A DNA stretch of 64,000 nucleotides from contig JACQDM010000007.1 of NCBI GenBank assembly GCA_016201045.1, positions 186,001 through 250,000 on the forward strand, read 5' to 3'. This document shows positions 1 to 8,112 of the stretch, one piece after another (within the stretch, counting starts at the first letter, position 1; the number at the start of each line of letters is the position of its first letter). Source of the DNA: Afipia sp. Its GTDB lineage: Bacteria > Pseudomonadota > Alphaproteobacteria > Rhizobiales > Xanthobacteraceae. The translations under genes were made by a program, and so were the position numbers. Under the pieces are notes generated by a model, which saw only the letters and a list, made by a program, of their open reading frames with translations, had not been told where the DNA came from and did not search any database.

Positions 1-384
1 CTCGATCTGTCGAAGGTCAAGGTGCCGGTCTACAATCTGGCTACGCGCGAAGACCACATCGCGCCTGCGGAATCGGTGCTTTACGGTTCGCAGTTCTTCG
101 GCGGTCCAGTGAAATACGTTCTGGCAGGATCCGGCCACATCGCAGGCGTCGTCAATCCACCGACGCTCGGCAAATACCAATATTGGACGAACGACAATAT
201 TCGCGACACAACGCTCACCGAGTGGCTGAAGGGCGCGGAGGAGCACAAGGGTTCATGGTGGCCGGACTGGCGCATTTGGATTGAGGGGATCGACGCCGAA
301 ACTGTTCCCGCGCGCGAACCTGGCGCAGGGCCGCTCCCCGCTATTGAGGATGCACCGGGCAGCTACGTTCGCGTTCGAGCCTGA
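1..384 (+). CDS. phaC: Class I poly(3-hydroxyalkanoate) synthase, C-terminal end (5' truncated by window)
   Basis: The reading frame is open from base 1 and ends at 384, giving the last 127 residues of a PHA synthase, the enzyme that polymerises hydroxyacyl-CoA monomers on cytoplasmic storage granules. The visible part carries two members of the catalytic triad of the lipase-like fold: the Asp in ATREDHIAP and the general-base His in [12 protein letters not shown]. The nucleophilic Cys lies upstream of the window. The tryptophan-rich tail ([11 protein letters not shown]) is typical of class I PhaC. The gene is followed by a 168-bp spacer and then a MAPEG gene on the same strand. Family assignment is firm; the substrate range cannot be judged from the fragment. 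Confidence 0.9.
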   Translation, partial: LDLSKVKVPVYNLATREDHIAPAESVLYGSQFFGGPVKYVLAGSGHIAGVVNPPTLGKYQYWTNDNIRDTTLTEWLKGAEEHKGSWWPDWRIWIEGIDAETVPAREPGAGPLPAIEDAPGSYVRVRA

Positions 385-552
385 CGATCACCCCTTCTAT
401 GAAGCCGCTGCGAATCTTGGGCGATTTTACCAAGTGGATTGTGACCGCCGCAGACAATATGCCGCTGGATTCGACTCTCCGTTGAGGGCAAAAACGGGAC
501 AAGTTCGATTCACGCGGATTTCTAGCCGCCGGATTATTGAAGGGAAACGCTG

Positions 553-951
553 ATGACTCGTGAATTATTCTGGCTGACGCTGACGGTCATTCTGACTGGC
601 CTGCTTTGGATACCCTACATTCTCAACCGCTGCCAGATTCGCGGCCTTGGCGGGGCGATGGCCAATCCTTCCCGCAAGGACAAGCCAATGGCCGAATGGG
701 CCAACCGCATGATGTTCGCGCACGACAACGCTGTCGAAAACCTCGTCATCTTTGCTCCATTGGTTTTGATCCTGAACGCGATCGACTATTCATCGAAATG
801 GACGGTTCTAGCCTGCGCGGTTTATTTCTGGTCGCGTTTGGCGCACTTGATCGTCTATACAATCGGCGTGCCGGTTCTGCGCACGCTGGCCTTTACTGTC
901 GGCTTCGCCGCGCAGGCGGTTCTTGCGCTCGGAATTTTCAAGATCGTCTAA
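553..951 (+). CDS. MAPEG family membrane protein
   Basis: A 132-residue integral membrane protein with about four hydrophobic helices (roughly residues 5-22, 60-78, 83-103 and 110-130). The internal HDNAVENLVIFAPLVL stretch matches the conserved N-A-x-E-N helix of the MAPEG family (membrane-associated proteins in eicosanoid and glutathione metabolism). Bacterial members are mostly uncharacterised and some have glutathione S-transferase or peroxidase activity; which applies here is unknown. The start at 553 follows a GAAGGGAAA ribosome-binding site about 8 nt upstream. A strong intrinsic terminator follows at once. Confidence 0.85.
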   Translation: MTRELFWLTLTVILTGLLWIPYILNRCQIRGLGGAMANPSRKDKPMAEWANRMMFAHDNAVENLVIFAPLVLILNAIDYSSKWTVLACAVYFWSRLAHLIVYTIGVPVLRTLAFTVGFAAQAVLALGIFKIV

Positions 952-968
952 CTTCTACAGACGAAGCG

Positions 969-1002
969 AAAAAGGGACGGCATAGCAGCCGTCCCTTTTT
1001 TA
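969..1002 (+). terminator. Intrinsic terminator after MAPEG gene (bidirectional)
   Basis: A perfect 13-bp stem (969-981 pairing with 988-1000, arms AAAAAGGGACGGC / GCCGTCCCTTTTT) with a 6-nt loop and a T-run. It lies between the MAPEG stop (951) and the convergent argC stop (1028). The A-rich 5' arm gives a T-run on the other strand too, so it probably serves argC as well. Confidence 0.9.
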
Positions 1003-1027
1003 ATTTGTCACAAGACAATGATGCAGA

Positions 1028-2086
1028 TCAGGGAAACATGGCCGGCTGATCGATACCGACGCCTTCGTTGAAGCCGAGCATGATGTTCATGTTCTGCACC
1101 GCCTGCCCCGACGCACCTTTGGTCAGATTGTCGAGCGTCGAGACGATGATCGCGCGCCCGGCGATCCGGTCCGCCGTCACACCGATGAACGTCATGTTCG
1201 ATCCCCGCACATGGCGCGATTGCGGCATCTTGCCGAACGGCAACACGTAGACGAACGGTTCCTTCTCGTATTGCTTGACGAGAATCTCGTGCAGGTCTTG
1301 CGCGATCTTGCCCCGCCGTCCCCGCACGTAGATCGTCGAGAAGATGCCGCGATTCATCGGCACCAGATGCGGCGTGAAGCTGACGACAACTTCTTTCCCC
1401 GCAGCTTTCGAGAATTCCTGATCGAGTTCGGACATATGCCGGTGCTGGCCGACGCCGTAGGCGTGGAAACCTTCCGACACTTCCGAGAACAGCATTTCTT
1501 CCTTGGCCGAGCGCCCGGCTCCGGTCATACCGGATTTCGCATCGATGACGATGTCGTCGATCTCGATAGCTTTCGCTTTCAGAAGCGGAATGAGCGGAAG
1601 CTGCGCGCAGGTCGTGTAACAGCCGGGATTGGCGACGAGCCGCGCTTTTCTGATGTCACGTCTGTAGATTTCCGAAAGCCCGTAGACAGCTTCCTTCTGC
1701 AGTTCGAGCGCGTGGTGCTCGTGCCCGTACCATTTCGCATAGGCGGCAGGGTCTTCCAGCCGAAAATCAGCTGACAAGTCGACAACCTTCGTCTCGGGTG
1801 CCTTAGCGAGCAACTCCTTCAAAACCTTCTGCGTGGTCGCGTGCGGCAGCGCGCAGAACACCAGATCGAGTTTTGCATTCGCCCAATCGACTTCTTCGAT
1901 GGTCACAAGCCGTGGCAGATCGTAAGGTGCAAACTGCGGAAATACGTCGCCCATCGACTGGCCCGCGCGGCGGTCGGCGGTGAGCACCGCAAGCTCCATG
2001 CGCGGGTGACGCAGCAGCAGCCGCACAAGCTCGGCACCCGTGTAACCGGATGCACCCAGAATGCCGATCTTCTTTTTTTCAGCCAT
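1028..2086 (-). CDS. argC: N-acetyl-gamma-glutamyl-phosphate reductase
   Basis: The 352-residue product is the cytoplasmic enzyme of arginine biosynthesis that reduces N-acetyl-glutamyl phosphate to the semialdehyde with NADPH. An N-terminal Rossmann motif GASGYTGAEL (residues 11-20) binds the nucleotide. The catalytic Cys is C156 in VANPGCYTTC, and HRHMSELDQE is a conserved downstream segment. Length matches the long type of ArgC found in alphaproteobacteria. The ATG at 2086 is followed directly by the Rossmann strand (MAEKKKIGILG), so the start is secure. It is convergent with the MAPEG gene and shares its terminator; the MBL-fold gene lies upstream on the same strand, 231 bp away. Confidence 0.95.
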   Translation of the reverse strand: MAEKKKIGILGASGYTGAELVRLLLRHPRMELAVLTADRRAGQSMGDVFPQFAPYDLPRLVTIEEVDWANAKLDLVFCALPHATTQKVLKELLAKAPETKVVDLSADFRLEDPAAYAKWYGHEHHALELQKEAVYGLSEIYRRDIRKARLVANPGCYTTCAQLPLIPLLKAKAIEIDDIVIDAKSGMTGAGRSAKEEMLFSEVSEGFHAYGVGQHRHMSELDQEFSKAAGKEVVVSFTPHLVPMNRGIFSTIYVRGRRGKIAQDLHEILVKQYEKEPFVYVLPFGKMPQSRHVRGSNMTFIGVTADRIAGRAIIVSTLDNLTKGASGQAVQNMNIMLGFNEGVGIDQPAMFP

Positions 2087-2270
2087 GATCTGTCCTTAGC
2101 CGTGGAAGTCGAAACAACCACCGGATCAGGTCATGCGGCAAGTTCTGTCGGGAAACAAGATGCCGCGGACCGTATCCGGCGGCATTGGCGACGATCAGAC
2201 GCGACCGGCCGCCCATACCGCGAGAACGCGGCGGCGGCGACGAAATGCGATGGTCTGGGCGTCGATCATA

Positions 2271-2292
2271 GGCGCGGATATAGGTCCGCGCC
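2271..2292. other. Perfect 8-bp hairpin between MBL-fold gene and argC
   Basis: The arms GGCGCGGA (2271-2278) and TCCGCGCC (2285-2292) enclose a 6-nt loop. It lies in the 231-bp argC upstream gap (2087-2317), just downstream of the MBL-fold stop codon. No T-run follows on the minus strand, so it may be a weak terminator or mRNA-end stabiliser rather than a classical intrinsic terminator. I see nothing else in this gap. Confidence 0.5.
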
Positions 2293-2317
2293 CATGTTAG
2301 GTCAAGTCAGATCAACC

Positions 2318-3307
2318 TTAGATCGACGGATTCCAGGGCGTCGGAATCCAACGATAGCCCGCGCCGTCCTTCTCGATGTTGGCAAGGCCGGGGAATGGAT
2401 AGTGAAAACCCTGCACGCGCATCTTTTCGACAGCCAGCATGTCGTAGACTTTGCGCCGGGTGGTTTCGGCCTGCGGTCCATCCTGATCGAAAAAGGCCTG
2501 CCAGCCGGGATTTCGTACAAAAAGATCCGGATTGTTGGTGACATCCGACTGGATAAATACCTTGTCGGAACCTGAAGAGAGCACGTAGGACGTGTGACCG
2601 GGGGTGTGGCCGATCGTTTCGACCGCAAGCATTCCTGGCACGACCTCCTTGCCCCACTCGTAGGGCGTGACCTTCTTGTTGAGACCGGCCTCGAACACCC
2701 GGCGATTGTTCTTGAACAAGCCGGTCATCCGGTCGCCGGACGCGCGGCTCATTTCCCCGTCGTCCATCCAGAATTTCCATTCGACGGCCGGCACCATTAC
2801 CTCCGCGTTCGGAAACGCGGGCTGATTGTCGGCGGTCAGCAATCCATTCACATGGTCGCCATGGAAATGTGAAATCACCACCGTATCGACGGCCTTGGCA
2901 TCGACACCCGCGGCGGCAAGGTTGCTGGCAAACTGGCCCGCCGCACCTTTGCTATTTGCAAACGCGGCGGGTCCGTTGCCGGTATCCACCACGATCAGCT
3001 TGCCGCCCGTATTGATAACAAGCGGCCCGAAATAGATCGTTACCGAATCCCGCGGCCGAAAAACTTTCTCGAGCGCGGCGTTCACGTCTTCTTTCTTTGC
3101 ATTCGTTACGAAACTATCGGCAAGCGGAAATGTGCTGGCCCCGTCAGAGACAACAGTTACCTCTGCGTCGCCGACCTTATAACGATAGAAACTCGCGTTC
3201 TGTTTTCCGGCTGCGGGCGCTGCCGCTTTCGCAGGAAGCGCCGGTAGCAATGGAGCAGCGGCAAACGCTGCCGCGCCAGCCAATGCATGGCGTCGTGTTA
3301 AATGCAT
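2318..3307 (-). CDS. Exported MBL-fold metallo-hydrolase
   Basis: A 329-residue metallo-beta-lactamase-fold protein. The zinc motif HFHGDH (about residues 147-152) and later metal-site segments (GHTPGHTS, then QSDVTNN) are present. The N-terminus MHLTRRHALAGAAAFAAAPLL has a twin-Arg-like n-region, a hydrophobic core and an Ala-rich cleavage zone (PAKAAAPAA), pointing to a Tat or Sec periplasmic protein. I place the start at the ATG at 3307 because GGGAGGA sits about 7 nt upstream; the upstream in-frame ATG at 3340 would put 11 extra residues before the signal peptide. The fold covers lactonases, thiolesterases and others; the substrate is not predictable. Confidence 0.85.
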   Translation of the reverse strand: MHLTRRHALAGAAAFAAAPLLPALPAKAAAPAAGKQNASFYRYKVGDAEVTVVSDGASTFPLADSFVTNAKKEDVNAALEKVFRPRDSVTIYFGPLVINTGGKLIVVDTGNGPAAFANSKGAAGQFASNLAAAGVDAKAVDTVVISHFHGDHVNGLLTADNQPAFPNAEVMVPAVEWKFWMDDGEMSRASGDRMTGLFKNNRRVFEAGLNKKVTPYEWGKEVVPGMLAVETIGHTPGHTSYVLSSGSDKVFIQSDVTNNPDLFVRNPGWQAFFDQDGPQAETTRRKVYDMLAVEKMRVQGFHYPFPGLANIEKDGAGYRWIPTPWNPSI

Positions 3308-3464
3308 TTGATTCCTCCCGGTGAATTTGAATTTTTGCAATCGAGTTCGGCGATTTGCATTTTATTCGGAAATGTCGCGGCCCGCGATCACGACGGCGCG
3401 ATGGACCCGCGCCGCTGTCGAACATAACACCATCGACCGAAATATATTCCAACAGGGTTTGCGA

Positions 3465-4001
3465 TTAAACGACCCGCCAGAACCACTCGAGGACCATCGA
3501 AATCACATCGCCGAACAGCAAGAGTGCAGCGCACCAGACGAATGCCGAGATGAAATTCGCGAATTGGAAATGCCAGTACGGCATTTCAAAAATTCCCGCC
3601 ACGAGCGGCACGGCGGCGCGCAGCGGGCCGAAGAACCGGCCGATAAAGATGCTCGGCACGCCCCAACGCTTCACGAAGGATTCCGTGCGCGGCAACAGGT
3701 CCGGATATTTCGACAGCGGCCACATCTCCGCAACACGGTTCTTGAACTTGAACCCGAACCAATAGGAAACCCAATCGCCGAGCGCAGCGCCCAGCGCTCC
3801 GGCCACCCAGACGGGCCAGAACGTGATGTCGCTCGCGCCTATCAGCGCACCAATGCCGACCAGCGCACCCCACGCTGGGATCAGGAGCGAAATGAACGCA
3901 AGCGATTCACCGAACGCCAATGCAAAGACTATCGGGGCGGCCCATGCCTGGTGGTCCTTCACGAAGCCGATGACTTCGCGGACCATCTCTTCCAATCCCA
4001 T
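3465..4001 (-). CDS. DedA family (VTT domain) inner-membrane protein
   Basis: A 178-residue polytopic protein of the DedA / SNARE-associated family, whose members act in lipid-carrier and phospholipid transport and support envelope homeostasis. The signature acidic and proline positions occur in FGESLAFISLLIPAWG, and the second conserved segment reads GRFFGPLRAAVPLVAG (about residues 118-133). Several hydrophobic helices surround re-entrant segments. It is divergent from parE across a 162-bp gap that should hold both promoters. The particular DedA subfamily and ligand are not resolved. Confidence 0.88.
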   Translation of the reverse strand: MGLEEMVREVIGFVKDHQAWAAPIVFALAFGESLAFISLLIPAWGALVGIGALIGASDITFWPVWVAGALGAALGDWVSYWFGFKFKNRVAEMWPLSKYPDLLPRTESFVKRWGVPSIFIGRFFGPLRAAVPLVAGIFEMPYWHFQFANFISAFVWCAALLLFGDVISMVLEWFWRVV

Positions 4002-4163
4002 GCACGTTCCTTATCTCAATCCGAATTCATGGTCGCAGCCAGCGTCTGGATAGCACGCCTGCCGCGCGCTTGGTCCGGACCTGCGGTCACATTTGGCACC
4101 CATCCGTGGCATAGTCATGGATCATGATTCGCGCGCAATGACAGTTCCAAAGACATCACTTCC

Positions 4164-4298
4164 ATGGCGAAAGCACTGAAAAAGAAGGCGAAACCGGCAG
4201 CTAAAACGAAGCCGAAAGGCGGGCGCGATCTGTTCTCGGCGTCAAGCCGGAAATCCGGCCGCGCCGGTAAATCCTCGGCTCGCACCTCCGGCGCGTAG
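4164..4298 (+). pseudogene. Upstream fragment of parE N-terminus, ending in in-frame TAG
   Basis: An ATG at 4164 opens a 44-codon stretch (MAKALKKKAKPAAK..., then GGRDLFSA) in the same frame as parE and ends at TAG 4296-4298. Lysine-rich tails with an RDLF element are, from memory, the usual N-terminus of ParE in related rhizobia, and the residues right after the stop (AGYTARDIE) resemble the start of the ATPase domain. It therefore looks like the true N-terminus of parE cut off by an amber codon, where CAG would restore Gln. It could be a base-call error, a real mutation or a site of readthrough. See parE. Confidence 0.6.
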
Positions 4299-4325
4299 GC
4301 AGGTTATACCGCGCGCGATATCGAG

Positions 4326-6239
4326 GTGCTCGAAGGCCTGGAACCCGTCCGCCGCCGCCCCGGCATGTATATCGGCGGAACGGATGAGAAGGCGCTTCAC
4401 CATCTATTCGCCGAGGTTATCGACAACTCAATGGACGAGGCGCTGGCCGGCCATGCGTCCTTCATCGAGGTCTATCTCGGCAAGGACGGTTTTCTGACCG
4501 TTAGCGACAATGGGCGCGGCATTCCGGTCGATCCGCATCCGAAATTCAAGAACAAGTCGGCGCTCGAAGTCATCATGTGCACGCTGCACGCCGGCGGCAA
4601 GTTCGACTCGAAGGTTTATGAAACCTCCGGCGGTTTGCACGGCGTGGGCGTGTCGGTCGTCAACGCACTGTCGGACATTCTGGAAGTAGAAGTCGCTCGC
4701 AACCAGCGTCTCTACAAGATGACGTTCGCCCGCGGAAAGCCGAAGGGCAAACTCGAAGACCTCGGCAAGATCGGCAACCGTCGCGGCACGCGCGTTCGTT
4801 TTCATCCTGACGCGGACATCTTCGGCGCGAAGGCGACATTCAAACCTCAACGCCTTTTCAAGATGGCGCGCTCGAAAGCGTATCTGTTCGGCGGTGTCGA
4901 AATCCGCTGGCGATGCGAAAAGGAATTGCTGAAGGGTATCGAGGATGTTCCGGCGGAAGACACGTTCCACTTCCCCGGCGGATTGAAGGATTATCTCGCT
5001 GCTGCGATTCATGCCGATACGCTCGTTCATCCTGAAATCTTCGCCGGCAAATCGGGCCGAAACGGCGCGCACGGCGCCTGCGAATGGGCCGTAGCGTGGA
5101 CCGCTGACGCCGATGGATTTCTGTCCTCCTACACCAACACTGTGCCGACGCCGGACGGCGGTACCCACGAAGCCGGATTCCGCAGCGCGCTGCTGCGCGG
5201 GTTGAAGGATCACGCCGAGCGCGTGGGGCAAGGCAAGAAGGCGTCCTCCATCACGTCCGAAGACGTTATGATTGGCGCCGGAGCGATGCTGTCGGTTTTT
5301 GTGCGCGAGCCGGAATTTCAGGGCCAGACAAAGGATCGTCTCGCCACCGCTGAAGCTCAACGCATTGTCGAGCAGGCGGTCAAGGATCCGTTCGATCACT
5401 GGCTGTCGAGCAACCCGTTGCAAGCCAACAAGCTGCTCGAATTCGTGGTCGAGCGTGCGGACGAACGGCTTCGCCGTAAGCAAGAGAAGGAAATCTCCCG
5501 CAAGACCGCCGTCAAGAAACTGCGGCTTCCCGGCAAGCTGGCAGACTGCACGAACACTGCGGCAGAGGGTTCAGAACTTTTCATCGTCGAGGGCGATTCC
5601 GCGGGCGGCAGCGCCAAGCAGGCGCGCGACCGCAAAACGCAGGCCATTCTTCCGCTACGCGGCAAGATCCTGAACGTTGCCTCCGCAACGCGCGACAAGA
5701 TGGCTGCAAACGCGCAGATCGCCGATCTCATGCAGGCGATCGGTTGCGGCACCGGCGCGCACTACCGGCAGGAAGATTTGCGCTATGGCCGCATCATCAT
5801 CATGACCGACGCCGATGTCGACGGCGCGCACATCGCCTCATTGCTTATTACATTCTTCTATCGGCAAATGCCGCGCCTCATCCACGAGGGGCATCTGTTC
5901 CTCGCGGTGCCCCCGCTCTACCGGCTGACGCATGGCGCAAAGACGGTTTATGCGCGCGACGAGAAACATCGCGACGAGTTGCTGAAAAAGGAATTCCACG
6001 CCAACGCCAAAGTCGACATCGGCCGCTTCAAAGGGCTCGGCGAAATGATGCCGGCGCAGTTGAAAGAAACCACGATGGATCCGGCCAAGCGTACCATGCT
6101 GCGCGTGGTGCTACTGGCAGACGACCGTTCCGGCACAGCGGATTCGGTCGAGCGGCTGATGGGCACCAAAGCGGAATCACGCTTCGCTTTTATTTCTGAG
6201 AAGGCAGAATTCGCCAACGAAGCGCTGTTGGACGTCTGA
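4326..6239 (+). CDS. parE: DNA topoisomerase IV subunit B
   Basis: ParE, the ATPase and TOPRIM subunit of topoisomerase IV, works with ParC to decatenate chromosomes. From the GTG at 4326 it has 637 residues: the GHKL ATPase (EVIDNSMDEAL, DNGRGIP, GGLHGVGVSVVNAL), then the transducer, then TOPRIM motifs EGDSAGG (about residue 422) and DADVDG (about 495), and a C-terminus ending EALLDV. The short C-terminus and the RDLF-type upstream tail favour ParE over the longer GyrB. The GTG is only the first usable start after an in-frame TAG at 4296. It has no good ribosome-binding site, and starting there omits the GYTARDIE arm that in GyrB/ParE reaches over the partner's ATP site. The intended start is probably ATG 4164. 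Confidence 0.9.
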   Translation: MLEGLEPVRRRPGMYIGGTDEKALHHLFAEVIDNSMDEALAGHASFIEVYLGKDGFLTVSDNGRGIPVDPHPKFKNKSALEVIMCTLHAGGKFDSKVYETSGGLHGVGVSVVNALSDILEVEVARNQRLYKMTFARGKPKGKLEDLGKIGNRRGTRVRFHPDADIFGAKATFKPQRLFKMARSKAYLFGGVEIRWRCEKELLKGIEDVPAEDTFHFPGGLKDYLAAAIHADTLVHPEIFAGKSGRNGAHGACEWAVAWTADADGFLSSYTNTVPTPDGGTHEAGFRSALLRGLKDHAERVGQGKKASSITSEDVMIGAGAMLSVFVREPEFQGQTKDRLATAEAQRIVEQAVKDPFDHWLSSNPLQANKLLEFVVERADERLRRKQEKEISRKTAVKKLRLPGKLADCTNTAAEGSELFIVEGDSAGGSAKQARDRKTQAILPLRGKILNVASATRDKMAANAQIADLMQAIGCGTGAHYRQEDLRYGRIIIMTDADVDGAHIASLLITFFYRQMPRLIHEGHLFLAVPPLYRLTHGAKTVYARDEKHRDELLKKEFHANAKVDIGRFKGLGEMMPAQLKETTMDPAKRTMLRVVLLADDRSGTADSVERLMGTKAESRFAFISEKAEFANEALLDV

Positions 6240-6274
6240 TTGAAACTTCAGCAGAGATTTAGCGTGTCTGCCAT

Positions 6275-6463
6275 ATGAAAACTCTTGTTCTCATGGTTGG
6301 CATCTTTGCGATCCTGATTGGTCTTGTCTGGATCGGCCAGGGCACGGGATATTTCCCCTACCCGCAAACGAGTTTCATGATCAGCCAGATCAGATGGGCC
6401 TACTATGGCGCGGGGCTGGGCATGGCCGGTCTAGTTATAATTCTACTGGCGCGGCGCGCCTGA
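6275..6463 (+). CDS. Small two-helix membrane protein, function unknown
   Basis: A 62-residue protein with two hydrophobic helices (about 3-21 and 43-58) separated by a short aromatic loop (GQGTGYFPYPQTSFMI). From memory, small proteins with a GQG-G-x-x-P-SSFMI core are common hypothetical proteins in proteobacteria. It lies 35 bp after parE on the same strand and its stop is 3 bp from the convergent FAD-monooxygenase stop. No function can be given. Confidence 0.75.
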   Translation: MKTLVLMVGIFAILIGLVWIGQGTGYFPYPQTSFMISQIRWAYYGAGLGMAGLVIILLARRA

Positions 6464-6466
6464 CAT

Positions 6467-7705
6467 TCAAGCCTCGATCGAATGAACGTGCTCCGGCCGC
6501 ACGCCTATGCCGATGGCGCGCGCCGTGATGCCCTGCAGCCACGGGAATTTCGTCACCAGCCGCATCACAAGCGGCGGCGCGAGATTCTTGTCAGACAGCG
6601 CACGGTTGATGACGTTGTTCTGCACGATCACCTGCATCGCTTGCGTGACTCGCGCGGGAAACAGCCGCCGCTCCTGAACTTTTTCGAGATCGGCAGGCGA
6701 CGGTCCGCCGCTTCCAAATTTGTCCGACAAGAGATTTGCCGTCGCGACCGCGTCTTGAACCGCAAGGTTCACGCCAACACCGCCGACAGGCGACATCGCA
6801 TGGGCTGCGTCGCCGATGCAAAGCAATCCGGGCAACGCCCAGTGAGTCAATCTGTCGATGGTCACGGTCAGCAGTTTCACATCATCCCATGATTTTACAT
6901 CACCGATGTTCTTGGCCAGCGCCGGGGCGAGTGCTGCGACATTGGCGCGGAATGCGTCGAAACCGCGCGCCTTGACCGCGTCGATGCCGCCTTTTGCGAT
7001 GACGTAGGCACACTGCCAATAGTCGTCGCGGTCGAGTAACACCATCATTTGCCCGGATTTGATACGGGCAAATACGCCATCGCTGTCGGCCTTAGTCTTG
7101 CCGACACGGAACCACAGCACATCGATCGGCGCACCGATGTCCTCAACCTTGAGTCCCGCCAGGTCGCGCAATGTAGAGTGCCGTCCATCGCAGGCCACAG
7201 TCAGATCGGCGGCGATGCGGAGTTGGCCGGCATCCGTGTTAGCGATTACGCCAGTAACGCGACCGCCGTTTCGGATCAGGTCGACAGCTTCGGTGTTTTT
7301 CAACACCTGAAGACTCGCAAACCGCTTGCCCTTCGCGTCAAGAAAATTCAAAAAATCCCACTGCGGCATAAACGCGATGTAAGGGCATGGCGTATCGAGC
7401 CGCCGCAGATCGGCAAGACGAATTGTCGTGTTGCCAAATATGCCTTCCATGATGCTAACGACTTGATGTGGCACTTTCAGGAAATCATCGAGCAGACCAA
7501 GCTCCTGCATCACTTTCATCGTCGAAGGATGCACAGTGTCGCCACGAAAATCGCGAAAGAAGTCAGCGTGTTTTTCAAGAACAACCGTTTTCACACCCGC
7601 GCGGCCGAGCAAATAGCCAAGCATCATGCCCGCGGGCCCGCCGCCGACGATGCAGCATTGGACCGTGAGTGATTTCACTGAATCAGAAGAGCTTCCGTCT
7701 GTCAT
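6467..7705 (-). CDS. FAD-dependent monooxygenase (PHBH/UbiH superfamily)
   Basis: A 412-residue flavoprotein of the aromatic-hydroxylase superfamily. The N-terminal dinucleotide motif reads CCIVGGGPAGMMLGYLLGRAG (about residues 17-37) and is followed by an acidic ribose-binding residue (VVLEKH). The middle DG motif is ACDGRHSTLRDLAG (about 190-203), and the second FAD motif is LLCIGDAAHAMSPVGGVGVNLA (about 298-319). These NAD(P)H enzymes hydroxylate aromatic or quinone substrates. No pathway neighbour shows the substrate. It is convergent with the small membrane protein and divergent from rhlE. Confidence 0.87.
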   Translation of the reverse strand: MTDGSSSDSVKSLTVQCCIVGGGPAGMMLGYLLGRAGVKTVVLEKHADFFRDFRGDTVHPSTMKVMQELGLLDDFLKVPHQVVSIMEGIFGNTTIRLADLRRLDTPCPYIAFMPQWDFLNFLDAKGKRFASLQVLKNTEAVDLIRNGGRVTGVIANTDAGQLRIAADLTVACDGRHSTLRDLAGLKVEDIGAPIDVLWFRVGKTKADSDGVFARIKSGQMMVLLDRDDYWQCAYVIAKGGIDAVKARGFDAFRANVAALAPALAKNIGDVKSWDDVKLLTVTIDRLTHWALPGLLCIGDAAHAMSPVGGVGVNLAVQDAVATANLLSDKFGSGGPSPADLEKVQERRLFPARVTQAMQVIVQNNVINRALSDKNLAPPLVMRLVTKFPWLQGITARAIGIGVRPEHVHSIEA

Positions 7706-7936
7706 AATGAGTCAGCCGCTGCTATCGCTTGAGCGATTGTCTGAAAACCATTGTCGCGCCAATCAATCAATTCCATTCACCATTTTGTTTGGTGGCAGAC
7801 ATGACTAACGGGTATGCCATGGCCACAGCGGCAAAGCAGATAGTTCGTGGCGGCGAATGACTTCTGCCAGAGCGCCACAAAGGCGTATAAAGCCTTGTCT
7901 CATTAAGGTTTTTTGCGGCATTTGCCGGGTATTTCA
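7706..7936. other. Intergenic stretch, no gene seen
   Basis: This 231-bp part of the gap between the divergent FAD monooxygenase and rhlE holds no ORF with a credible start, codon pattern or homology. It should contain the monooxygenase promoter, but I cannot point to it with confidence. Confidence 0.5.
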
Positions 7937-7964
7937 TTGACTTTACATCTTTCGCCTCTATGTT
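7937..7964 (+). promoter_or_regulatory. Probable sigma-70 promoter of rhlE
   Basis: TTGACT (7937-7942) and TATGTT (7959-7964) are separated by 16 bp. Transcription would start near 7971 and give a leader of about 140 nt before the rhlE ATG at 8113. The -10 contains the ATG of a longer in-frame extension (7960), which argues against that upstream start. Confidence 0.55.
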
Positions 7965-8112
7965 CCTTAGCAACGCGGCCGGATTCGAGACGCGAATTTC
8001 CGGTCAGCCCTGTCGGCGAAATATCCTCCCCGTGCCCATAAGCGTGCCGTTCCGGGGTGAGCGCGACAGCCCTTTTTCAAGAGTCCGGACGGCGCTTTCG
8101 ACTAGAGGCTCA

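Noticed and set aside
281-553. ORF of 90 codons overlapping the end of phaC
   Set aside because: Starts inside phaC in another frame with no family match; the spacer looks non-coding.
4296-4298. TAG in parE as a recoded amino acid (pyrrolysine) site
   Set aside because: No sign of a pyl system, and the position lies in a variable linker; error, mutation or readthrough are simpler.
4428-5483. Antisense ORF of 351 codons opposite parE
   Set aside because: Shadow of a real gene; no homology or start signal.
7960-8112. Upstream extension of rhlE from ATG 7960
   Set aside because: The ATG is inside the predicted -10, the extension lacks helicase homology, and ATG 8113 has a ribosome-binding site.
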